DNA of 64,000 nucleotides from Clostridium algifaecis (GCF_017874415.1 NZ_JAGGLM010000001.1:124001-188000); one strand, 5' to 3'. Shown: positions 38,072-47,723, numbered from the stretch's first letter. A program made the numbers and translations. Notes: generated by a model from the sequence alone, not told the origin.

Positions 38072-38261
38072 AGCGATTATACACCTCTCTTAAATATACT
38101 CCCTACTTTTGTGTCTTATTCGTTTAATAGTACTAACTGATTTTATAATATCACTTGTGATTAAATAAGGAAAATGATATTATTTTATAATAATGATAGG
38201 TAAAATCTATTAATATTTTTAATGATATAAAACAATGAGATAATATAAAGGGGTTATCAAT

Positions 38262-39182
38262 ATGACAATTCGACATTTAAAAATTTTTATTGCTGTAGTA
38301 GAAACAGGTAAAATGAGCACTGCTGCAGCTCGATGTTATATTTCAGAACCAACTGTTAGCCAAGCAATTAGGGAACTGGAGGAGCATTATGGTGTATTGC
38401 TATTTGAACGTATTGCTAAAAAATTATATATTACAGAAGCGGGTAAAAACTTATTTGCATATGCTAGAATGGTAGTAAATCAATTTGATGAATTAGAAGA
38501 TAATATGCTGAAGGGATTTTCAGAAAAACTTCGTATTGGTGGTACAATAACTGTTGGTTCTTGTATTATGCCTCAACTTATAAATCAGTACCGTAAAATA
38601 AAGCCTCAGGTGAAAACCTTTGTTTATATTAATAATACTAAATTTATAGAAGAAAAATTACTCAAATCTGAATTAGATATAGGTATTGTAGAAGGTAAAA
38701 TTAAAAGTCGCGATTTAGTTACTATTCCAATGATAAATGATTATCTAGTAATAGTATGTAGTAAAAACCACAGACTTTCAGGATGCGGTAGTATTTCTGT
38801 TAAGGATTTAGAAAAAGAGTATTTTATAATGCGTGAAGAGGGAAGCGGTACGAGGGAACTTTTTGAAAATTATATTTCCAGATGTGGCATAAGGATAAAT
38901 GTTAACTGGGAGGCAACTTGTCCAGATATGATAAAGAAAGCAGTAATTTCAAATAACTGTCTTACAGCTATATCTGCAAGATTAATTCAAGAAGAAGCAA
39001 AAAAAGGGCTGCTATATGTTATAAAAAGCAAAGGGGAAGCTTTAGACAGATATTTTAGTTTGGTATATTACAAGAACAAACTTGTTAATGATAACATGAA
39101 GAGCTTGATGCATCTATTGGAACAATATAAGGAAAATGATATTTTAAGTGGAATTTCTACTGGAACTTTAGTGAATATATAA
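38262..39182 (+). CDS. LysR family transcriptional regulator, CysL-like
   Basis: The N-terminal helix-turn-helix has MSTAAARCYISEPTVSQAIRELEEHYGVLLFER in two segments, and the effector domain starts near residue 88 (LRIGGTITVGSC). The 306 aa length is typical. It is divergently placed 190 bases from the siroheme reductase-like gene, and it may sense a sulfur or nitrogen compound and activate that gene. The start follows AAAGGGG. Confidence 0.88.
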   Translation: MTIRHLKIFIAVVETGKMSTAAARCYISEPTVSQAIRELEEHYGVLLFERIAKKLYITEAGKNLFAYARMVVNQFDELEDNMLKGFSEKLRIGGTITVGSCIMPQLINQYRKIKPQVKTFVYINNTKFIEEKLLKSELDIGIVEGKIKSRDLVTIPMINDYLVIVCSKNHRLSGCGSISVKDLEKEYFIMREEGSGTRELFENYISRCGIRINVNWEATCPDMIKKAVISNNCLTAISARLIQEEAKKGLLYVIKSKGEALDRYFSLVYYKNKLVNDNMKSLMHLLEQYKENDILSGISTGTLVNI

Positions 39183-39272
39183 AAATAAACAAATCCCAAG
39201 AAAATTTAGATACTGTAGTATTATAATATATAAAGTTAATTAAATTATGTAAAAAATATAGGGAGGATAAAA

Positions 39273-39719
39273 ATGTCAAGACCAACTAAATTTAGAAAAG
39301 TTGAGTTCTTCCCAAATGATAATTATTTTGTACCATGGGGAAAGCCTAAATGTGAAATTGAAGAAATAGTTTTAAAAGTAGAGGAGCTTGAAGCAATTCG
39401 GCTTAAGGACATAAAAGAATTAAATCAAGAAGAATGTGCTGAAAAAATGCAAATATCCCGTCAAACCTTTCAAAACATAATAGATAGTGCTAGAAAGAAA
39501 GTTGCAATGGCACTAACAGATGGGAAAGCTATAAGAATTAATGGAGGATATTATACTACAAATCATTGTAAGTTTAAATGTATGGATTGCGGAAAAGTTT
39601 ATGAAATAAATTATGAACATGACAAATTAGCTTGTCCTAACTGTGGATCTCAAAGGGTAATGTGCAGTAAAAGGGCTGGATTTTGTGCACGATGGTGCAA
39701 TAGAGAAAACTCAATCTAA
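39273..39719 (+). CDS. DUF134 helix-turn-helix protein with zinc ribbon
   Basis: The protein starts with MSRPTKFRKVEFFP and has the DUF134 core EEIVLKVEELEAIRLKDIKELNQEECAEKMQISRQTF split over residues 28-66, a sigma-70 region-4-like helix-turn-helix. The C-terminal part has CMDCG and CPNCGS knuckles and further cysteines (CSKRAGFCARWC), suggesting a metal or redox-sensing site. DUF134 proteins often lie near MoFe cofactor or iron-sulfur scaffold genes; here it follows the LysR/siroheme pair. Role: probable transcription regulator. Confidence 0.85.
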   Translation: MSRPTKFRKVEFFPNDNYFVPWGKPKCEIEEIVLKVEELEAIRLKDIKELNQEECAEKMQISRQTFQNIIDSARKKVAMALTDGKAIRINGGYYTTNHCKFKCMDCGKVYEINYEHDKLACPNCGSQRVMCSKRAGFCARWCNRENSI

Positions 39720-39747
39720 AATTCCACAACATCAGTAGTATAATACA

Positions 39748-39792
39748 GCCATTTATATCTAAAGAGTTTAGAAAATTTTAGATATAAATGGC
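39748..39792 (+). terminator. Long hairpin after the DUF134 gene
   Basis: GCCATTTATATCTAAA (39748-39763) and TTTAGATATAAATGGC (39777-39792) form a perfect 16-bp stem with a 13-base loop. The T tail is poor, so it may act as a terminator or stability element. Confidence 0.65.
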
Positions 39793-40173
39793 CGTTATCT
39801 CATTAACCTATATACAATGATTAAAATAATTTTCTGATAATTTTAAATAATGGAATATATGAAATAATATAATATACTATAATTTATCACCAAAGAATTA
39901 TGTACAAATTGTACAAAAAACATTTTATAATTTGTATTTAATGGATAAAGAATTTAGATTGATAATATGCTAACATATAAACAAATATTATAAAAATATA
40001 TTAATATATAAACAATAAATTTAATATATTATAAAAATATATTTATAATATTAGCTAAAGTAATAATGAATATTAAAAAACTAAGAACTTAATATATAAT
40101 TTTTATATACTCAAATAGAAAAACAAATGAAATAATTTATTCTTAGTATAATTTATTTAGGAGGTATATTTTC
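39793..40173. other. Extremely AT-rich control region upstream of aspA
   Basis: No gene is seen in these 381 bases. A perfect palindrome TGTACAAATTGTACA lies at 39901-39915. An 18-bp near-identical direct repeat (TATTATAAAAATATATT) occurs at 39986 and 40027, 41 bases apart. A TATAAT at 40147-40152 could be the -10 of aspA, with AGGAGG at 40159-40164 before the ATG. Confidence 0.5.
39901..39915. promoter_or_regulatory. Perfect palindrome TGTACAAATTGTACA, possible operator
   Basis: Two 7-base arms around a single central A form a perfect inverted repeat in the aspA control region. It is unusual in an A/T sequence to contain paired GTAC arms, so a dimeric regulator site is plausible. The regulator is unknown. 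Confidence 0.4.
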
Positions 40174-41586
40174 ATGGATTTTAGAATTGAAAGTGATTCT
40201 ATAGGAATAAAAAAAATTCCTAAAAATGCTTATTATGGTGTACAAAGTTTAAGGGGAGCTAATAATTTTAAGATTACTGGGTCGAAAATGCACAGAGAGT
40301 TTGTAAAAAGTTTAATACAAGTTAAAAAGGCTGCTGCAATAACAAATTATGAAATTGGAATGCTTGATGGACATATGGCACCTGCAATTATGATGTGCTG
40401 TGATGAAATAATTAATGGTGGATTTCAAAATGAATTTATAATAGATCCTATTCAGGGTGGAGCAGGTACGTCTATGAACATGAATGCAAATGAGGTTATA
40501 GCTAATAGGGCTATAGAAATTTTAGGAGGGGAAAAAGGAGATTACAGCATAGTAAATCCAAACGATCATGTTAATATGGGACAATCTACAAATGATGTAA
40601 TCCCAACATCAGGCAAAATAACTACTATAAAATTAGTTTCAAATGCTATAAATAAATTGACCGAACTTGTTAAAGCTTTGGATGAAAAATCTAAAAAATT
40701 TAAAAACGTTATAAAAATGGGAAGAACCCAGCTTCAGGATGCAGTACCAATTACTTTAGGGCAGGAATTTGAAGCGTATAGTTCTGTTATAAAAAGAGAC
40801 ATTAGAAGAATAAGAAAGGCTGCAGAAGAATTAAAAATTGTAAATATGGGTGGAACAGCTGTGGGTACTGGAATTAATGCTGATAAAGAATATATAAGCA
40901 AAATTGTTTATAATATTTCAATGGTATCCGGGATAGATTTAAAACAATCAGAGAATTTAATAGATGCAACTCAAAACTTAGATGGATTTAGTGCAATTTC
41001 ATCTGCAATAAAGACTTGTGCAGTTGATTTATCAAAGATGGCCAATGATTTGAGATTAATGTCGTCAGGTCCTAGAACAGGTATTGGGGAGATAAATCTT
41101 CCTGCTAAGCAAAATGGCTCATCTATAATGCCAGGCAAAGTAAATCCTGTAATACCGGAGGTGATAAACCAAATAGCTTTTAATATAATTGGAAATGATG
41201 TCACAATAACTATGGCGGCAGAAGCAGGACAACTTGAACTTAATGCCTTTGAACCAGTTATATTTTACAAACTATTTGAATCCATAGAAACACTTGCAAA
41301 TGGAGTTGACACATTCATTGATAATTGTATTGTTGGTATAACTGCAAATAGTAAGAGATGCAGCGAATTATTAAATAATAGCGTTGGAATGATTACAGCC
41401 CTTACACCATATATCGGATATAAAACTTCAGCTAAAATTGCAAAAGAGGCAATAAATACTGGAAAATCTATAAAAGAAATTATATTGGAAAAAAATATAC
41501 TTCGACATGATGAATATGATGATTTCATAAATCCATCGCGTATGGTAAAACCAGAATATATAAGAAAAACAGTAAAATGCAAATGA
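40174..41586 (+). CDS. aspA: Aspartate ammonia-lyase
   Basis: The enzyme converts aspartate to fumarate and ammonia. The 470-residue protein belongs to the fumarase/aspartase superfamily: signature GSSIMPGKVNPVIPE (about 314-328), GGAGTSMNMNANEVIANRA, HVNMGQSTNDVIPTSGKI and GRTQLQDAVPIT. GxSxMPGK holds the catalytic serine loop. The AspA-type patterns (GGAGTS, NDHVNMGQ) favour aspartase over fumarase. The start follows AGGAGG. It stands alone with its own terminator. Confidence 0.93.
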   Translation: MDFRIESDSIGIKKIPKNAYYGVQSLRGANNFKITGSKMHREFVKSLIQVKKAAAITNYEIGMLDGHMAPAIMMCCDEIINGGFQNEFIIDPIQGGAGTSMNMNANEVIANRAIEILGGEKGDYSIVNPNDHVNMGQSTNDVIPTSGKITTIKLVSNAINKLTELVKALDEKSKKFKNVIKMGRTQLQDAVPITLGQEFEAYSSVIKRDIRRIRKAAEELKIVNMGGTAVGTGINADKEYISKIVYNISMVSGIDLKQSENLIDATQNLDGFSAISSAIKTCAVDLSKMANDLRLMSSGPRTGIGEINLPAKQNGSSIMPGKVNPVIPEVINQIAFNIIGNDVTITMAAEAGQLELNAFEPVIFYKLFESIETLANGVDTFIDNCIVGITANSKRCSELLNNSVGMITALTPYIGYKTSAKIAKEAINTGKSIKEIILEKNILRHDEYDDFINPSRMVKPEYIRKTVKCK

Positions 41587-41621
41587 TATATGATATTTAA
41601 TAATTGAATAGGGATTATTAT

Positions 41622-41668
41622 AAAGAATTGTTTAATATATTTATATTTAAGCAATTCTTTATTTTTTA
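41622..41668 (+). terminator. Rho-independent terminator after aspA
   Basis: AAAGAATTG (41622-41630) and CAATTCTTT (41652-41660) pair, followed by ATTTTTT. Confidence 0.8.
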
Positions 41669-41823
41669 ACAAGTTGAAAAAAAGTTGAATTATTTTGGAT
41701 AAAATAATAGAATAATGTTATGGAAAATATTAGTCAAGTATCATTAAGCGAATAAAATCAATATTGTTGGCGGCAAGAATTATGTGAAATGTAATTATAA
41801 AGTTTGAAAGAAGGGGATTTAAT

Positions 41824-42972
41824 GTGATAAAGGCTATTCTTGTTGATGATGAAAAGATTGCAGCAAGTTCACTTGAAATGGTGCTTAAAAAAACTGGAAA
41901 AGTAGAAGTTAAAGCTTATTTTAATAGAGCTGATGATGCTTTAAAGTTTTTTGAAAAAGATTATTCAAAAAGGAATAAAATAGATGCTGCATTTATAGAC
42001 ATTGAGATGCCCAAAATAGATGGACTAACCTTGAGCAATAAAATAAGAGAAATAGATAAGTACATAAATATTGTATTTACAACAGCATATAATAAATATG
42101 CAGTAAAAGCTTTTGGAGTTGAAGCTATAGATTATTTGATAAAACCTGTCAGCTATGACAGGCTTGGAGTTACAATTGAGAGGCTAATAAAGGCAATTAA
42201 TATCAATAAATTGATTGCAAAATCAAGTGAATTTATTTCAAATAAGAAATATTTTAGCATAAGTTGTTTTGGAAAATTTGAAATATACAAAAATAAAGAC
42301 GAAATTATAAACTTTAGAACAAAAAAGGCGGAAGAGTTAGCCGCATATTTTGTACATAACGTAGGCAGATCTGTTTCTCAGGATAAAATTATAGAAGATT
42401 TATGGGGAGATGTGGGCTTAGACAAAGCTAAAATTTATTTTCATGCTAATTTATATCATGTAAGAAAGGGCTTCTATGAGATTGATAAAGAAAATAAAAT
42501 AGAGAGACATAATGAAAATTATAAATTAGTTACAAACAATTTAATTGACTATGTAGAGTTTGAAAATTTATCAAAAAAGCCTATAAAATTAAATAAAAAT
42601 AATGTTAAATATTTTGAAAAAATTACAGGATTATATAAGACAGGGTATTTATCGGAAAATGGATACATATGGTCTTTAGGAAGAAACAAAAATTTACTTA
42701 GTAAATTCGAAGAAATGGAATTGAAAATTGTAAGATACTATTTTTCACATAAAGATTATAAGAAGGCATTAATGCATCTTGAAAAAATTATAAAAATAAA
42801 TCCTTATAATGAATATGCACACGAAAGCATAATTAAAATATATTATTATAATAAAGATAAGATTTCTTTAGAAAATCAAATTAAGGTATTTGAAAAAATA
42901 TTAATTGATATAGAAGGAAAAAATGCAAAGGAGCATATTGAGAAAATAAAATTTAAGTATAAAAATATGTAA
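41824..42972 (+). CDS. Response regulator with winged helix and BTAD-like domain
   Basis: The GTG start follows GAAGGGGA. The receiver domain (1-125) has the acidic pair D8-D9, phosphoacceptor D59 (FIDIEMPKIDG) and the lysine in IDYLIKPV. A winged-helix region (about 150-235, FGKFEIYKNKDEI ... ARTKK-like region) and a C-terminal TPR-like bacterial transcriptional activation domain (250-380) follow, as in SARP/BTAD regulators. No kinase gene is adjacent. Such REC-BTAD proteins are uncommon and often have agr- or LytS-like partners elsewhere. Target genes are unknown; a chemoreceptor follows. Confidence 0.8.
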   Translation: MIKAILVDDEKIAASSLEMVLKKTGKVEVKAYFNRADDALKFFEKDYSKRNKIDAAFIDIEMPKIDGLTLSNKIREIDKYINIVFTTAYNKYAVKAFGVEAIDYLIKPVSYDRLGVTIERLIKAININKLIAKSSEFISNKKYFSISCFGKFEIYKNKDEIINFRTKKAEELAAYFVHNVGRSVSQDKIIEDLWGDVGLDKAKIYFHANLYHVRKGFYEIDKENKIERHNENYKLVTNNLIDYVEFENLSKKPIKLNKNNVKYFEKITGLYKTGYLSENGYIWSLGRNKNLLSKFEEMELKIVRYYFSHKDYKKALMHLEKIIKINPYNEYAHESIIKIYYYNKDKISLENQIKVFEKILIDIEGKNAKEHIEKIKFKYKNM

Positions 42973-43006
42973 ATGAGTCAGTTTTTATTAGCTGGCTCAT
43001 TTTTTG
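42973..43006 (+). terminator. Rho-independent terminator after the REC-BTAD gene
   Basis: ATGAGTCAG (42973-42981) pairs with CTGGCTCAT (42992-43000) with one G-U pair, followed by T residues. Confidence 0.8.
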
Positions 43007-43109
43007 TTTAAAAATTGTTTAAAATGACATAGTAAAATATAAATTAAGTAGTATATATAAAAGTAACTTGTAAAAAAATGGGATTAAATATAGTAGGGGT
43101 GACGATTTG

Positions 43110-43376
43110 ATGGATAAATATAATATTTTTGTTGTAATTAATTATAATAATTCAAATAAAGGCAAATATAGAGTAAAAACAAAGGTAAATAATAAAAGAA
43201 TAATTTCACGAAAATATTTAGTAGGTGGTGGAATATACAATAAAAAGGCTGGCGGAATTATGTTTTTTACATCAAAAGATTTAGCAGAAATTCAAAAAGT
43301 GACCTATAAAAAGACTTTTATGAAAAATATAAATTTTAATTATAATGTTGCTGCTATTCCAGATAGTATACAATAA
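43110..43376 (+). CDS. Small basic protein of unknown function
   Basis: The ATG follows GGGGTGACG. The 88 residues are basic, with beta-type alternation and a glycine-rich turn (YLVGGGIYNKKAGGIMFF), ending in SKDLAEIQKVTYKK. A frame one codon longer begins with TTG. It lies 37 bases before a chemoreceptor gene and may be co-transcribed. No family recognised. Confidence 0.6.
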   Translation: MDKYNIFVVINYNNSNKGKYRVKTKVNNKRIISRKYLVGGGIYNKKAGGIMFFTSKDLAEIQKVTYKKTFMKNINFNYNVAAIPDSIQ

Positions 43377-43413
43377 TTCAATTTTATAGCACATTATGCA
43401 AGGAGGAAATGAT

Positions 43414-45126
43414 ATGAATTGCTTTAATAATCTAAAAATAAAACAAAAACAAACTATAGGTTTTCTTATGATAACTTTATTTGTTGTAATTGTGGGAATA
43501 ATAGGTATAACAAACATGAAAAGAATAAATAAAGGTTCCAGCCAGTTATACAGTAAAAATTTAGTAACCCTTAAAAATCTCGACAAGTTTAATGCCAATA
43601 TTATGCTCTATCGTTTGGAATTAATAAATCTTGTTGAAAGCAGAAATAAGGATAAAGTTCAAGATACTGTAAATGCTTTAAACAATTATGTAAAAGAAAA
43701 TAATAGCATACTTGATAAATATAAAAATTCTGATTTGACTTCGCAGGAAAAAAATTATGTTTCTGAATTGGAAAGTCAATTGACTAACTGGAGGAATATA
43801 TGCGATAAAATCATAGAACTTATGCATGAGGGAAAATATGATGATGCAATGAATTTAAATAGGCAGGCAGCTTCTTATAGAAGCAAATTAACTTCTACTA
43901 TTGGCAAGCTGACTGAAAGCACAACACAGGAAGCTGATGCTAAAAATGACAGTAATATGTCTATATACAGAGGATCATTGTATATGATAATTATAATTAT
44001 TTTACTTGGTATAGCTGCAGCAATTTTATTAGGCAATAAAATTGTTTCTTCAATTTCAAGAGAAATAAACAATATTTTAAAATTTACAGATGCTTTAAGC
44101 AAGGGTGATTTAAGTGAATCTATTAAAGTATCAAGTAAAGATGAAATGGGAATAATAGCTGAAGAATTGAATAAGGCTCAAGGTAGCATTAAGAATTTAA
44201 TACTTCAAATAATGCAAAGCACTGAAGATATAAGTGCTTCAAGTGAAGAATTGTCTGCCACAACTGAGGAGATATCATCTATGATGACATCTGTAAATGA
44301 GTCTACTGTTCAGATAGCAGATGGATCTAGAAATTTAAGCAGTATTACAGAGGAAATCAGTGCATCTTCTCAGGAAATGGAGGCAAACACACATGAACTT
44401 GCCCAGAAGGCAGATGAAACTACAAAATCTTCAAGAAAAATAAAAAATCGTGCTGTAGATATAAAGAAAAAAGCATCCAAGAGTATAGAAGAAGGTAATG
44501 CTATATATGATGAAAAAAGAAATAATATAGTAGAAGCTATTGAGAAAGGAAAGGTAGTTTCAGAAGTTAAAGCGATGGCATCTTCTATTGGAAATATAGC
44601 AGAACAAACCAATCTACTGGCATTGAATGCGGCTATTGAAGCTGCAAGGGCAGGGGATAATGGCAGAGGATTCAGTGTAGTTGCAGACGAAGTTAGAAAA
44701 TTGTCAGAAGAAACTTCAAATGCAGTCGACAGTATAAATGAAATGGTACTTTCAGTAGAAGATGCTTTTAAGAATTTATCTGACAGCGGTAAAGAAATTC
44801 TGGATTATATATCAAATAGCGTTACACCAAATTATAAATTATTAATGGATACGGGAATACAATATGAGAAAGATGCGGAGTTTATGAACAATATGGCGGA
44901 TGAAATCAATGGATCTTCAAAACAAATGAGTGAAATAGTATCACAGGTAAATATTGCAATACAAAGTGCGGCGTCTACTGCTGAGGAATCTGCTTCAGGG
45001 TCTGATGAGATTTCAAGCAGCGTAGGCGAAGTTACTAAGGCTATTGAGGATATATCTACTTCTTCTCAAAACCAGGCAGAACTTTCAGAAAAGCTTACGG
45101 ATATGGTAAACAAATTCAAGATGTAA
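43414..45126 (+). CDS. Methyl-accepting chemotaxis protein with four-helix-bundle sensor
   Basis: The ATG at 43414 follows AAGGAGG (570 aa). It has membrane helices at about 10-32 and 188-208 around a four-helix-bundle MCP_1 sensor, then HAMP (210-262) and a signalling domain with the hairpin tip [25 protein letters not shown]. Two long Ser/Glu-rich heptad stretches flank it. The genes after it encode a REC-CheX fusion and a CheX, so these probably form one sensory-adaptation module. Confidence 0.93.
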   Translation: MNCFNNLKIKQKQTIGFLMITLFVVIVGIIGITNMKRINKGSSQLYSKNLVTLKNLDKFNANIMLYRLELINLVESRNKDKVQDTVNALNNYVKENNSILDKYKNSDLTSQEKNYVSELESQLTNWRNICDKIIELMHEGKYDDAMNLNRQAASYRSKLTSTIGKLTESTTQEADAKNDSNMSIYRGSLYMIIIIILLGIAAAILLGNKIVSSISREINNILKFTDALSKGDLSESIKVSSKDEMGIIAEELNKAQGSIKNLILQIMQSTEDISASSEELSATTEEISSMMTSVNESTVQIADGSRNLSSITEEISASSQEMEANTHELAQKADETTKSSRKIKNRAVDIKKKASKSIEEGNAIYDEKRNNIVEAIEKGKVVSEVKAMASSIGNIAEQTNLLALNAAIEAARAGDNGRGFSVVADEVRKLSEETSNAVDSINEMVLSVEDAFKNLSDSGKEILDYISNSVTPNYKLLMDTGIQYEKDAEFMNNMADEINGSSKQMSEIVSQVNIAIQSAASTAEESASGSDEISSSVGEVTKAIEDISTSSQNQAELSEKLTDMVNKFKM

Positions 45127-45222
45127 TATACATATATAGAATAATTTCCTAAATCATGATATAATTCTATATGTGTTTTATAATTAAAACATTAGAATTT
45201 AATGATGAAAGCTGGTGGTAAT

Positions 45223-46098
45223 ATGAAAGACATTAAGGTTGTAATTGTAGATGATTCACCTTTTTCAATTGCGTTGCTTAAGGACATGCTTGTTGACAAT
45301 GGATTCAATGTTGTTGGAGATGCAGGTTCTCTGGATGAGACTGTTGAAGTTGTAACTAAGTTAAAACCGGATGTTGTAACTATGGATATGACAATACCTG
45401 GGACAGACGGCATAGAATGTACTAGAGCTATTCATTCTATAGATCCAAATATAAATGTGATAATAGTAAGTTCTATGATGGACGATGAGATAGTAAAAAA
45501 AGCAAAGAAGAATCATGCGGCCGGTTATATTCAAAAGCCTGCCGATCCTGAAGAGCTTTCGCTTCTAATAAATAGAATAATGGCTGATGAAGAACTTTTT
45601 AAAGAGTTGGATAAAATATATTATAGGGTATACAAAGAATCTTTTATGGATGTTTTTAATAAATTGACAAAGACAGTACCAGAATTTGGAGATGAAAGCA
45701 ATTCTGATGAGGAGCAGGTATCAAGGGGAATATCTGTTGTTATGGGCATTATAGGAAAATATTCAGGAAGAATGTTATTGGATATGTCCTATGATACTGC
45801 AGAAAAACTTTCTACTTTTATGATAAAAAGAACTCCTAAAACTGCAGAAGAGATGCTCAATATTATGGGTGAGCTTTCAAATATGATAGCTGGAAATGCA
45901 TCATCTGTGATGAATAGAAGAAATAAACTATTAGGACTCAGAGTTGCACCACCAACTATATTTTATGGAAATTCTATAAATATATCTAAAGCGGAATTAG
46001 ATACTACAACAGCTTCAGTGGCTAAAACGGATTTTGGAGATGTTTACATAAATGTAGGATTTCAAAGGAGGTCAGGAGAATGGATGTCAGGTATATAA
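45223..46098 (+). CDS. CheY-like receiver fused to CheX-like phosphatase domain
   Basis: The first ~120 residues form a receiver domain: acidic pair D10-D11, phosphoacceptor D55 in VVTMDMTIPGTDG and K in IQKPAD. Residues 140-292 form a CheX/CheC-like domain with the phosphatase pattern GELSNMIAGNA (E and N three apart) and inner strands typical of the fold. Such a protein could be a phosphate sink or a self-dephosphorylating regulator. The ATG at 45223 follows GGTGGT and is preferred over 45202. It overlaps the following CheX by 19 bases. Confidence 0.85.
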   Translation: MKDIKVVIVDDSPFSIALLKDMLVDNGFNVVGDAGSLDETVEVVTKLKPDVVTMDMTIPGTDGIECTRAIHSIDPNINVIIVSSMMDDEIVKKAKKNHAAGYIQKPADPEELSLLINRIMADEELFKELDKIYYRVYKESFMDVFNKLTKTVPEFGDESNSDEEQVSRGISVVMGIIGKYSGRMLLDMSYDTAEKLSTFMIKRTPKTAEEMLNIMGELSNMIAGNASSVMNRRNKLLGLRVAPPTIFYGNSINISKAELDTTTASVAKTDFGDVYINVGFQRRSGEWMSGI

Positions 46099-46544
46099 AT
46101 CCATTCCTTGATGCATTTGTAAATGTAATGCCTCAGCTTGGAATAGATGATTTAAAAAAAGGTAAAATTAGCATTAAAGGAAAAACTATAAGTAGTATTG
46201 GTGTACTTATTATTATTGGAATAGTAGGAGACTTGAGGGGCAATATAATATATGGAACAACTATAGAAAATGCAAAGAATATTGCATCAAGGATGATGAT
46301 GGGTGCACCAGTTAAAGAATTAGATGAAATTGCTCAAAGTGCAATTTCAGAACTGACGAATATGCTTACAGCAAATGCATGTACTAGTTTTTCTGAAGAA
46401 GGCATTAACATAGATATATCAACACCTACTTTGATGTATGGAAACTTTAAAGCTACAGCAAATTCTGATAAGGTATTATGTGTTGAGATGATTATAAATG
46501 GCGCTCCTTTTGAAGTTAACATATCGATAGAAAAGAGTAAATAA
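46080..46544 (+). CDS. cheX: CheX family CheY-P phosphatase
   Basis: The 154-residue protein has the CheX layout: MDVRYINPFLDAFVNVM at the start, the active-site pattern SELTNMLTANA with E and N, and the final strands ending in FEVNISIEK. CheX dephosphorylates CheY-P to reset the flagellar signal. Its ATG overlaps the preceding REC-CheX gene and follows AAAGGAGG, so translation is coupled. Confidence 0.92.
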   Translation: MDVRYINPFLDAFVNVMPQLGIDDLKKGKISIKGKTISSIGVLIIIGIVGDLRGNIIYGTTIENAKNIASRMMMGAPVKELDEIAQSAISELTNMLTANACTSFSEEGINIDISTPTLMYGNFKATANSDKVLCVEMIINGAPFEVNISIEKSK

Positions 46545-46845
46545 TAAAAAAATATTAGTCATACAATATTAATAAATATAAAAGCAAGAAATATATAGAA
46601 TTTTATATATACAAAATCTATAATTATTTGTATAAGGATATAAAAATAAATCAAACTAATATGAACAGAGTGCAGGTTCTATAATCAGAAAATGCACTCT
46701 CTCCATGTCCGGGTACTATCTATTTAAGACAAAATTTCAGCAAATAGTTGAATCTTTAATTATAAATTACAGTGAAAGTATGAAAAATAGTACTTATGCT
46801 GCTATTTTTTCTGCTATACTTTTTATTAAGACGGGAGGATTGCTG
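46545..46845. promoter_or_regulatory. Upstream control region of the AraC regulator
   Basis: No gene is supported here; a longer AraC frame from 46705 lacks a ribosome site. It contains copy 1 of a 66-bp repeat (46572-46637) and an inverted repeat AGAGTGCA (46667-46674) / TGCACTCT (46693-46700) that encloses a TATAAT at 46680-46685. The latter could be an operator covering a -10 element. Confidence 0.45.
46572..46637. repeat. 66-bp direct repeat, copy 1 (upstream of araC-type gene)
   Basis: This block is about 92% identical (5 differences in 66) to 47768-47833. It contains an imperfect dyad around ATAGAATTTTATATATA and a TATAAT at 46619-46624. Both copies precede genes of the inositol locus, so a shared binding site for the AraC regulator is likely. 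Confidence 0.75.
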
Positions 46846-47703
46846 ATGATACAATGTTTTGTAAAGAAAAATTTTAATTCTAGCTTTAATTCTAGTACAG
46901 TTCCTAAATTACTATATGTGAGTAAAATACAAGAAGAAGACAGTGTATATCCAAGAGTTATGCATTCTCACGATGATTTTATAGAAATTATTTTAATTTC
47001 AAAAGGAGATGGGGAATATTCGATAAATGGGAAAATGTATAACATCAAAAAAGGTGATATTATAATATACAATAGTGGAGTTATTCATGACGAGATTTCT
47101 GGTTCTAATACAATGATTGGAAGTTATTGTTGTGCCATTGGGGGAATTAAACTGGATGGATTAAGAAAAAATGCCCTGATAGGCGATGATGAAAATCCAA
47201 TTATACAAAGTGATGAACGTTTTCCAATATTGTATAATATTTTTGATTTAATGTTTTTAACTCTTTCGAGTGGGTATGCTGGTGCAGAAGAAAGTTGCCA
47301 ATATTTTGCTATGTCTCTTTTAATTCAAGTTAGATATTTACTTAAAAAAGCAAAAGGCTTTCATGATCAATCACTTGACAAGCCTAATATTCTTGGAAAA
47401 CGTATTCAAAAATATATTGATACACATTATAAGGAAGATATAAGTTTGCAAAAAATATCAGACGATTTAAATATTAGTCCGTATTATTTATCGCATGTAT
47501 TTAAAGAGATGATTGGATATTCACCTATTCAGTATATATTAAGACGTCGTATTGGAGAATCTCAAACATTATTGATAACAACTAATTATTCCGTTACAAA
47601 AATAGCTTCCATGGTTGGATATGATAATCCTAGTAACTTTAATATTATATTTACAAAGCATGTTGGAATGTCACCACGAAAATATAGAAACAATTATATT
47701 TAA
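46846..47703 (+). CDS. AraC family transcriptional regulator of the inositol locus
   Basis: The ATG at 46846 follows GGGAGG by 7 bases, giving 285 aa. Residues 20-150 form a cupin sensor domain with HSHDDFIEI and GDIIIYNSGVIHDE, metal- or sugar-type histidines. The C-terminal 100 residues carry two helix-turn-helices (ISLQKISDDLNISPYYLSHVFKE and VTKIASMVGYDNPSNFNIIF). A DeoR-type IolR is usual in Bacillus; none is present here, so this gene is the probable local inositol-responsive activator. It is flanked by the 66-bp repeats. Confidence 0.88.
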   Translation: MIQCFVKKNFNSSFNSSTVPKLLYVSKIQEEDSVYPRVMHSHDDFIEIILISKGDGEYSINGKMYNIKKGDIIIYNSGVIHDEISGSNTMIGSYCCAIGGIKLDGLRKNALIGDDENPIIQSDERFPILYNIFDLMFLTLSSGYAGAEESCQYFAMSLLIQVRYLLKKAKGFHDQSLDKPNILGKRIQKYIDTHYKEDISLQKISDDLNISPYYLSHVFKEMIGYSPIQYILRRRIGESQTLLITTNYSVTKIASMVGYDNPSNFNIIFTKHVGMSPRKYRNNYI

Positions 47704-47723
47704 AAACAAGAATTTAATAGTCT

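Noticed and set aside
46705-46845. A longer start for the AraC regulator at 46705
   Set aside because: There is no ribosome site before 46705, the extra 47 residues do not look like an AraC N-terminus, and GGGAGG sits exactly before the ATG at 46846.
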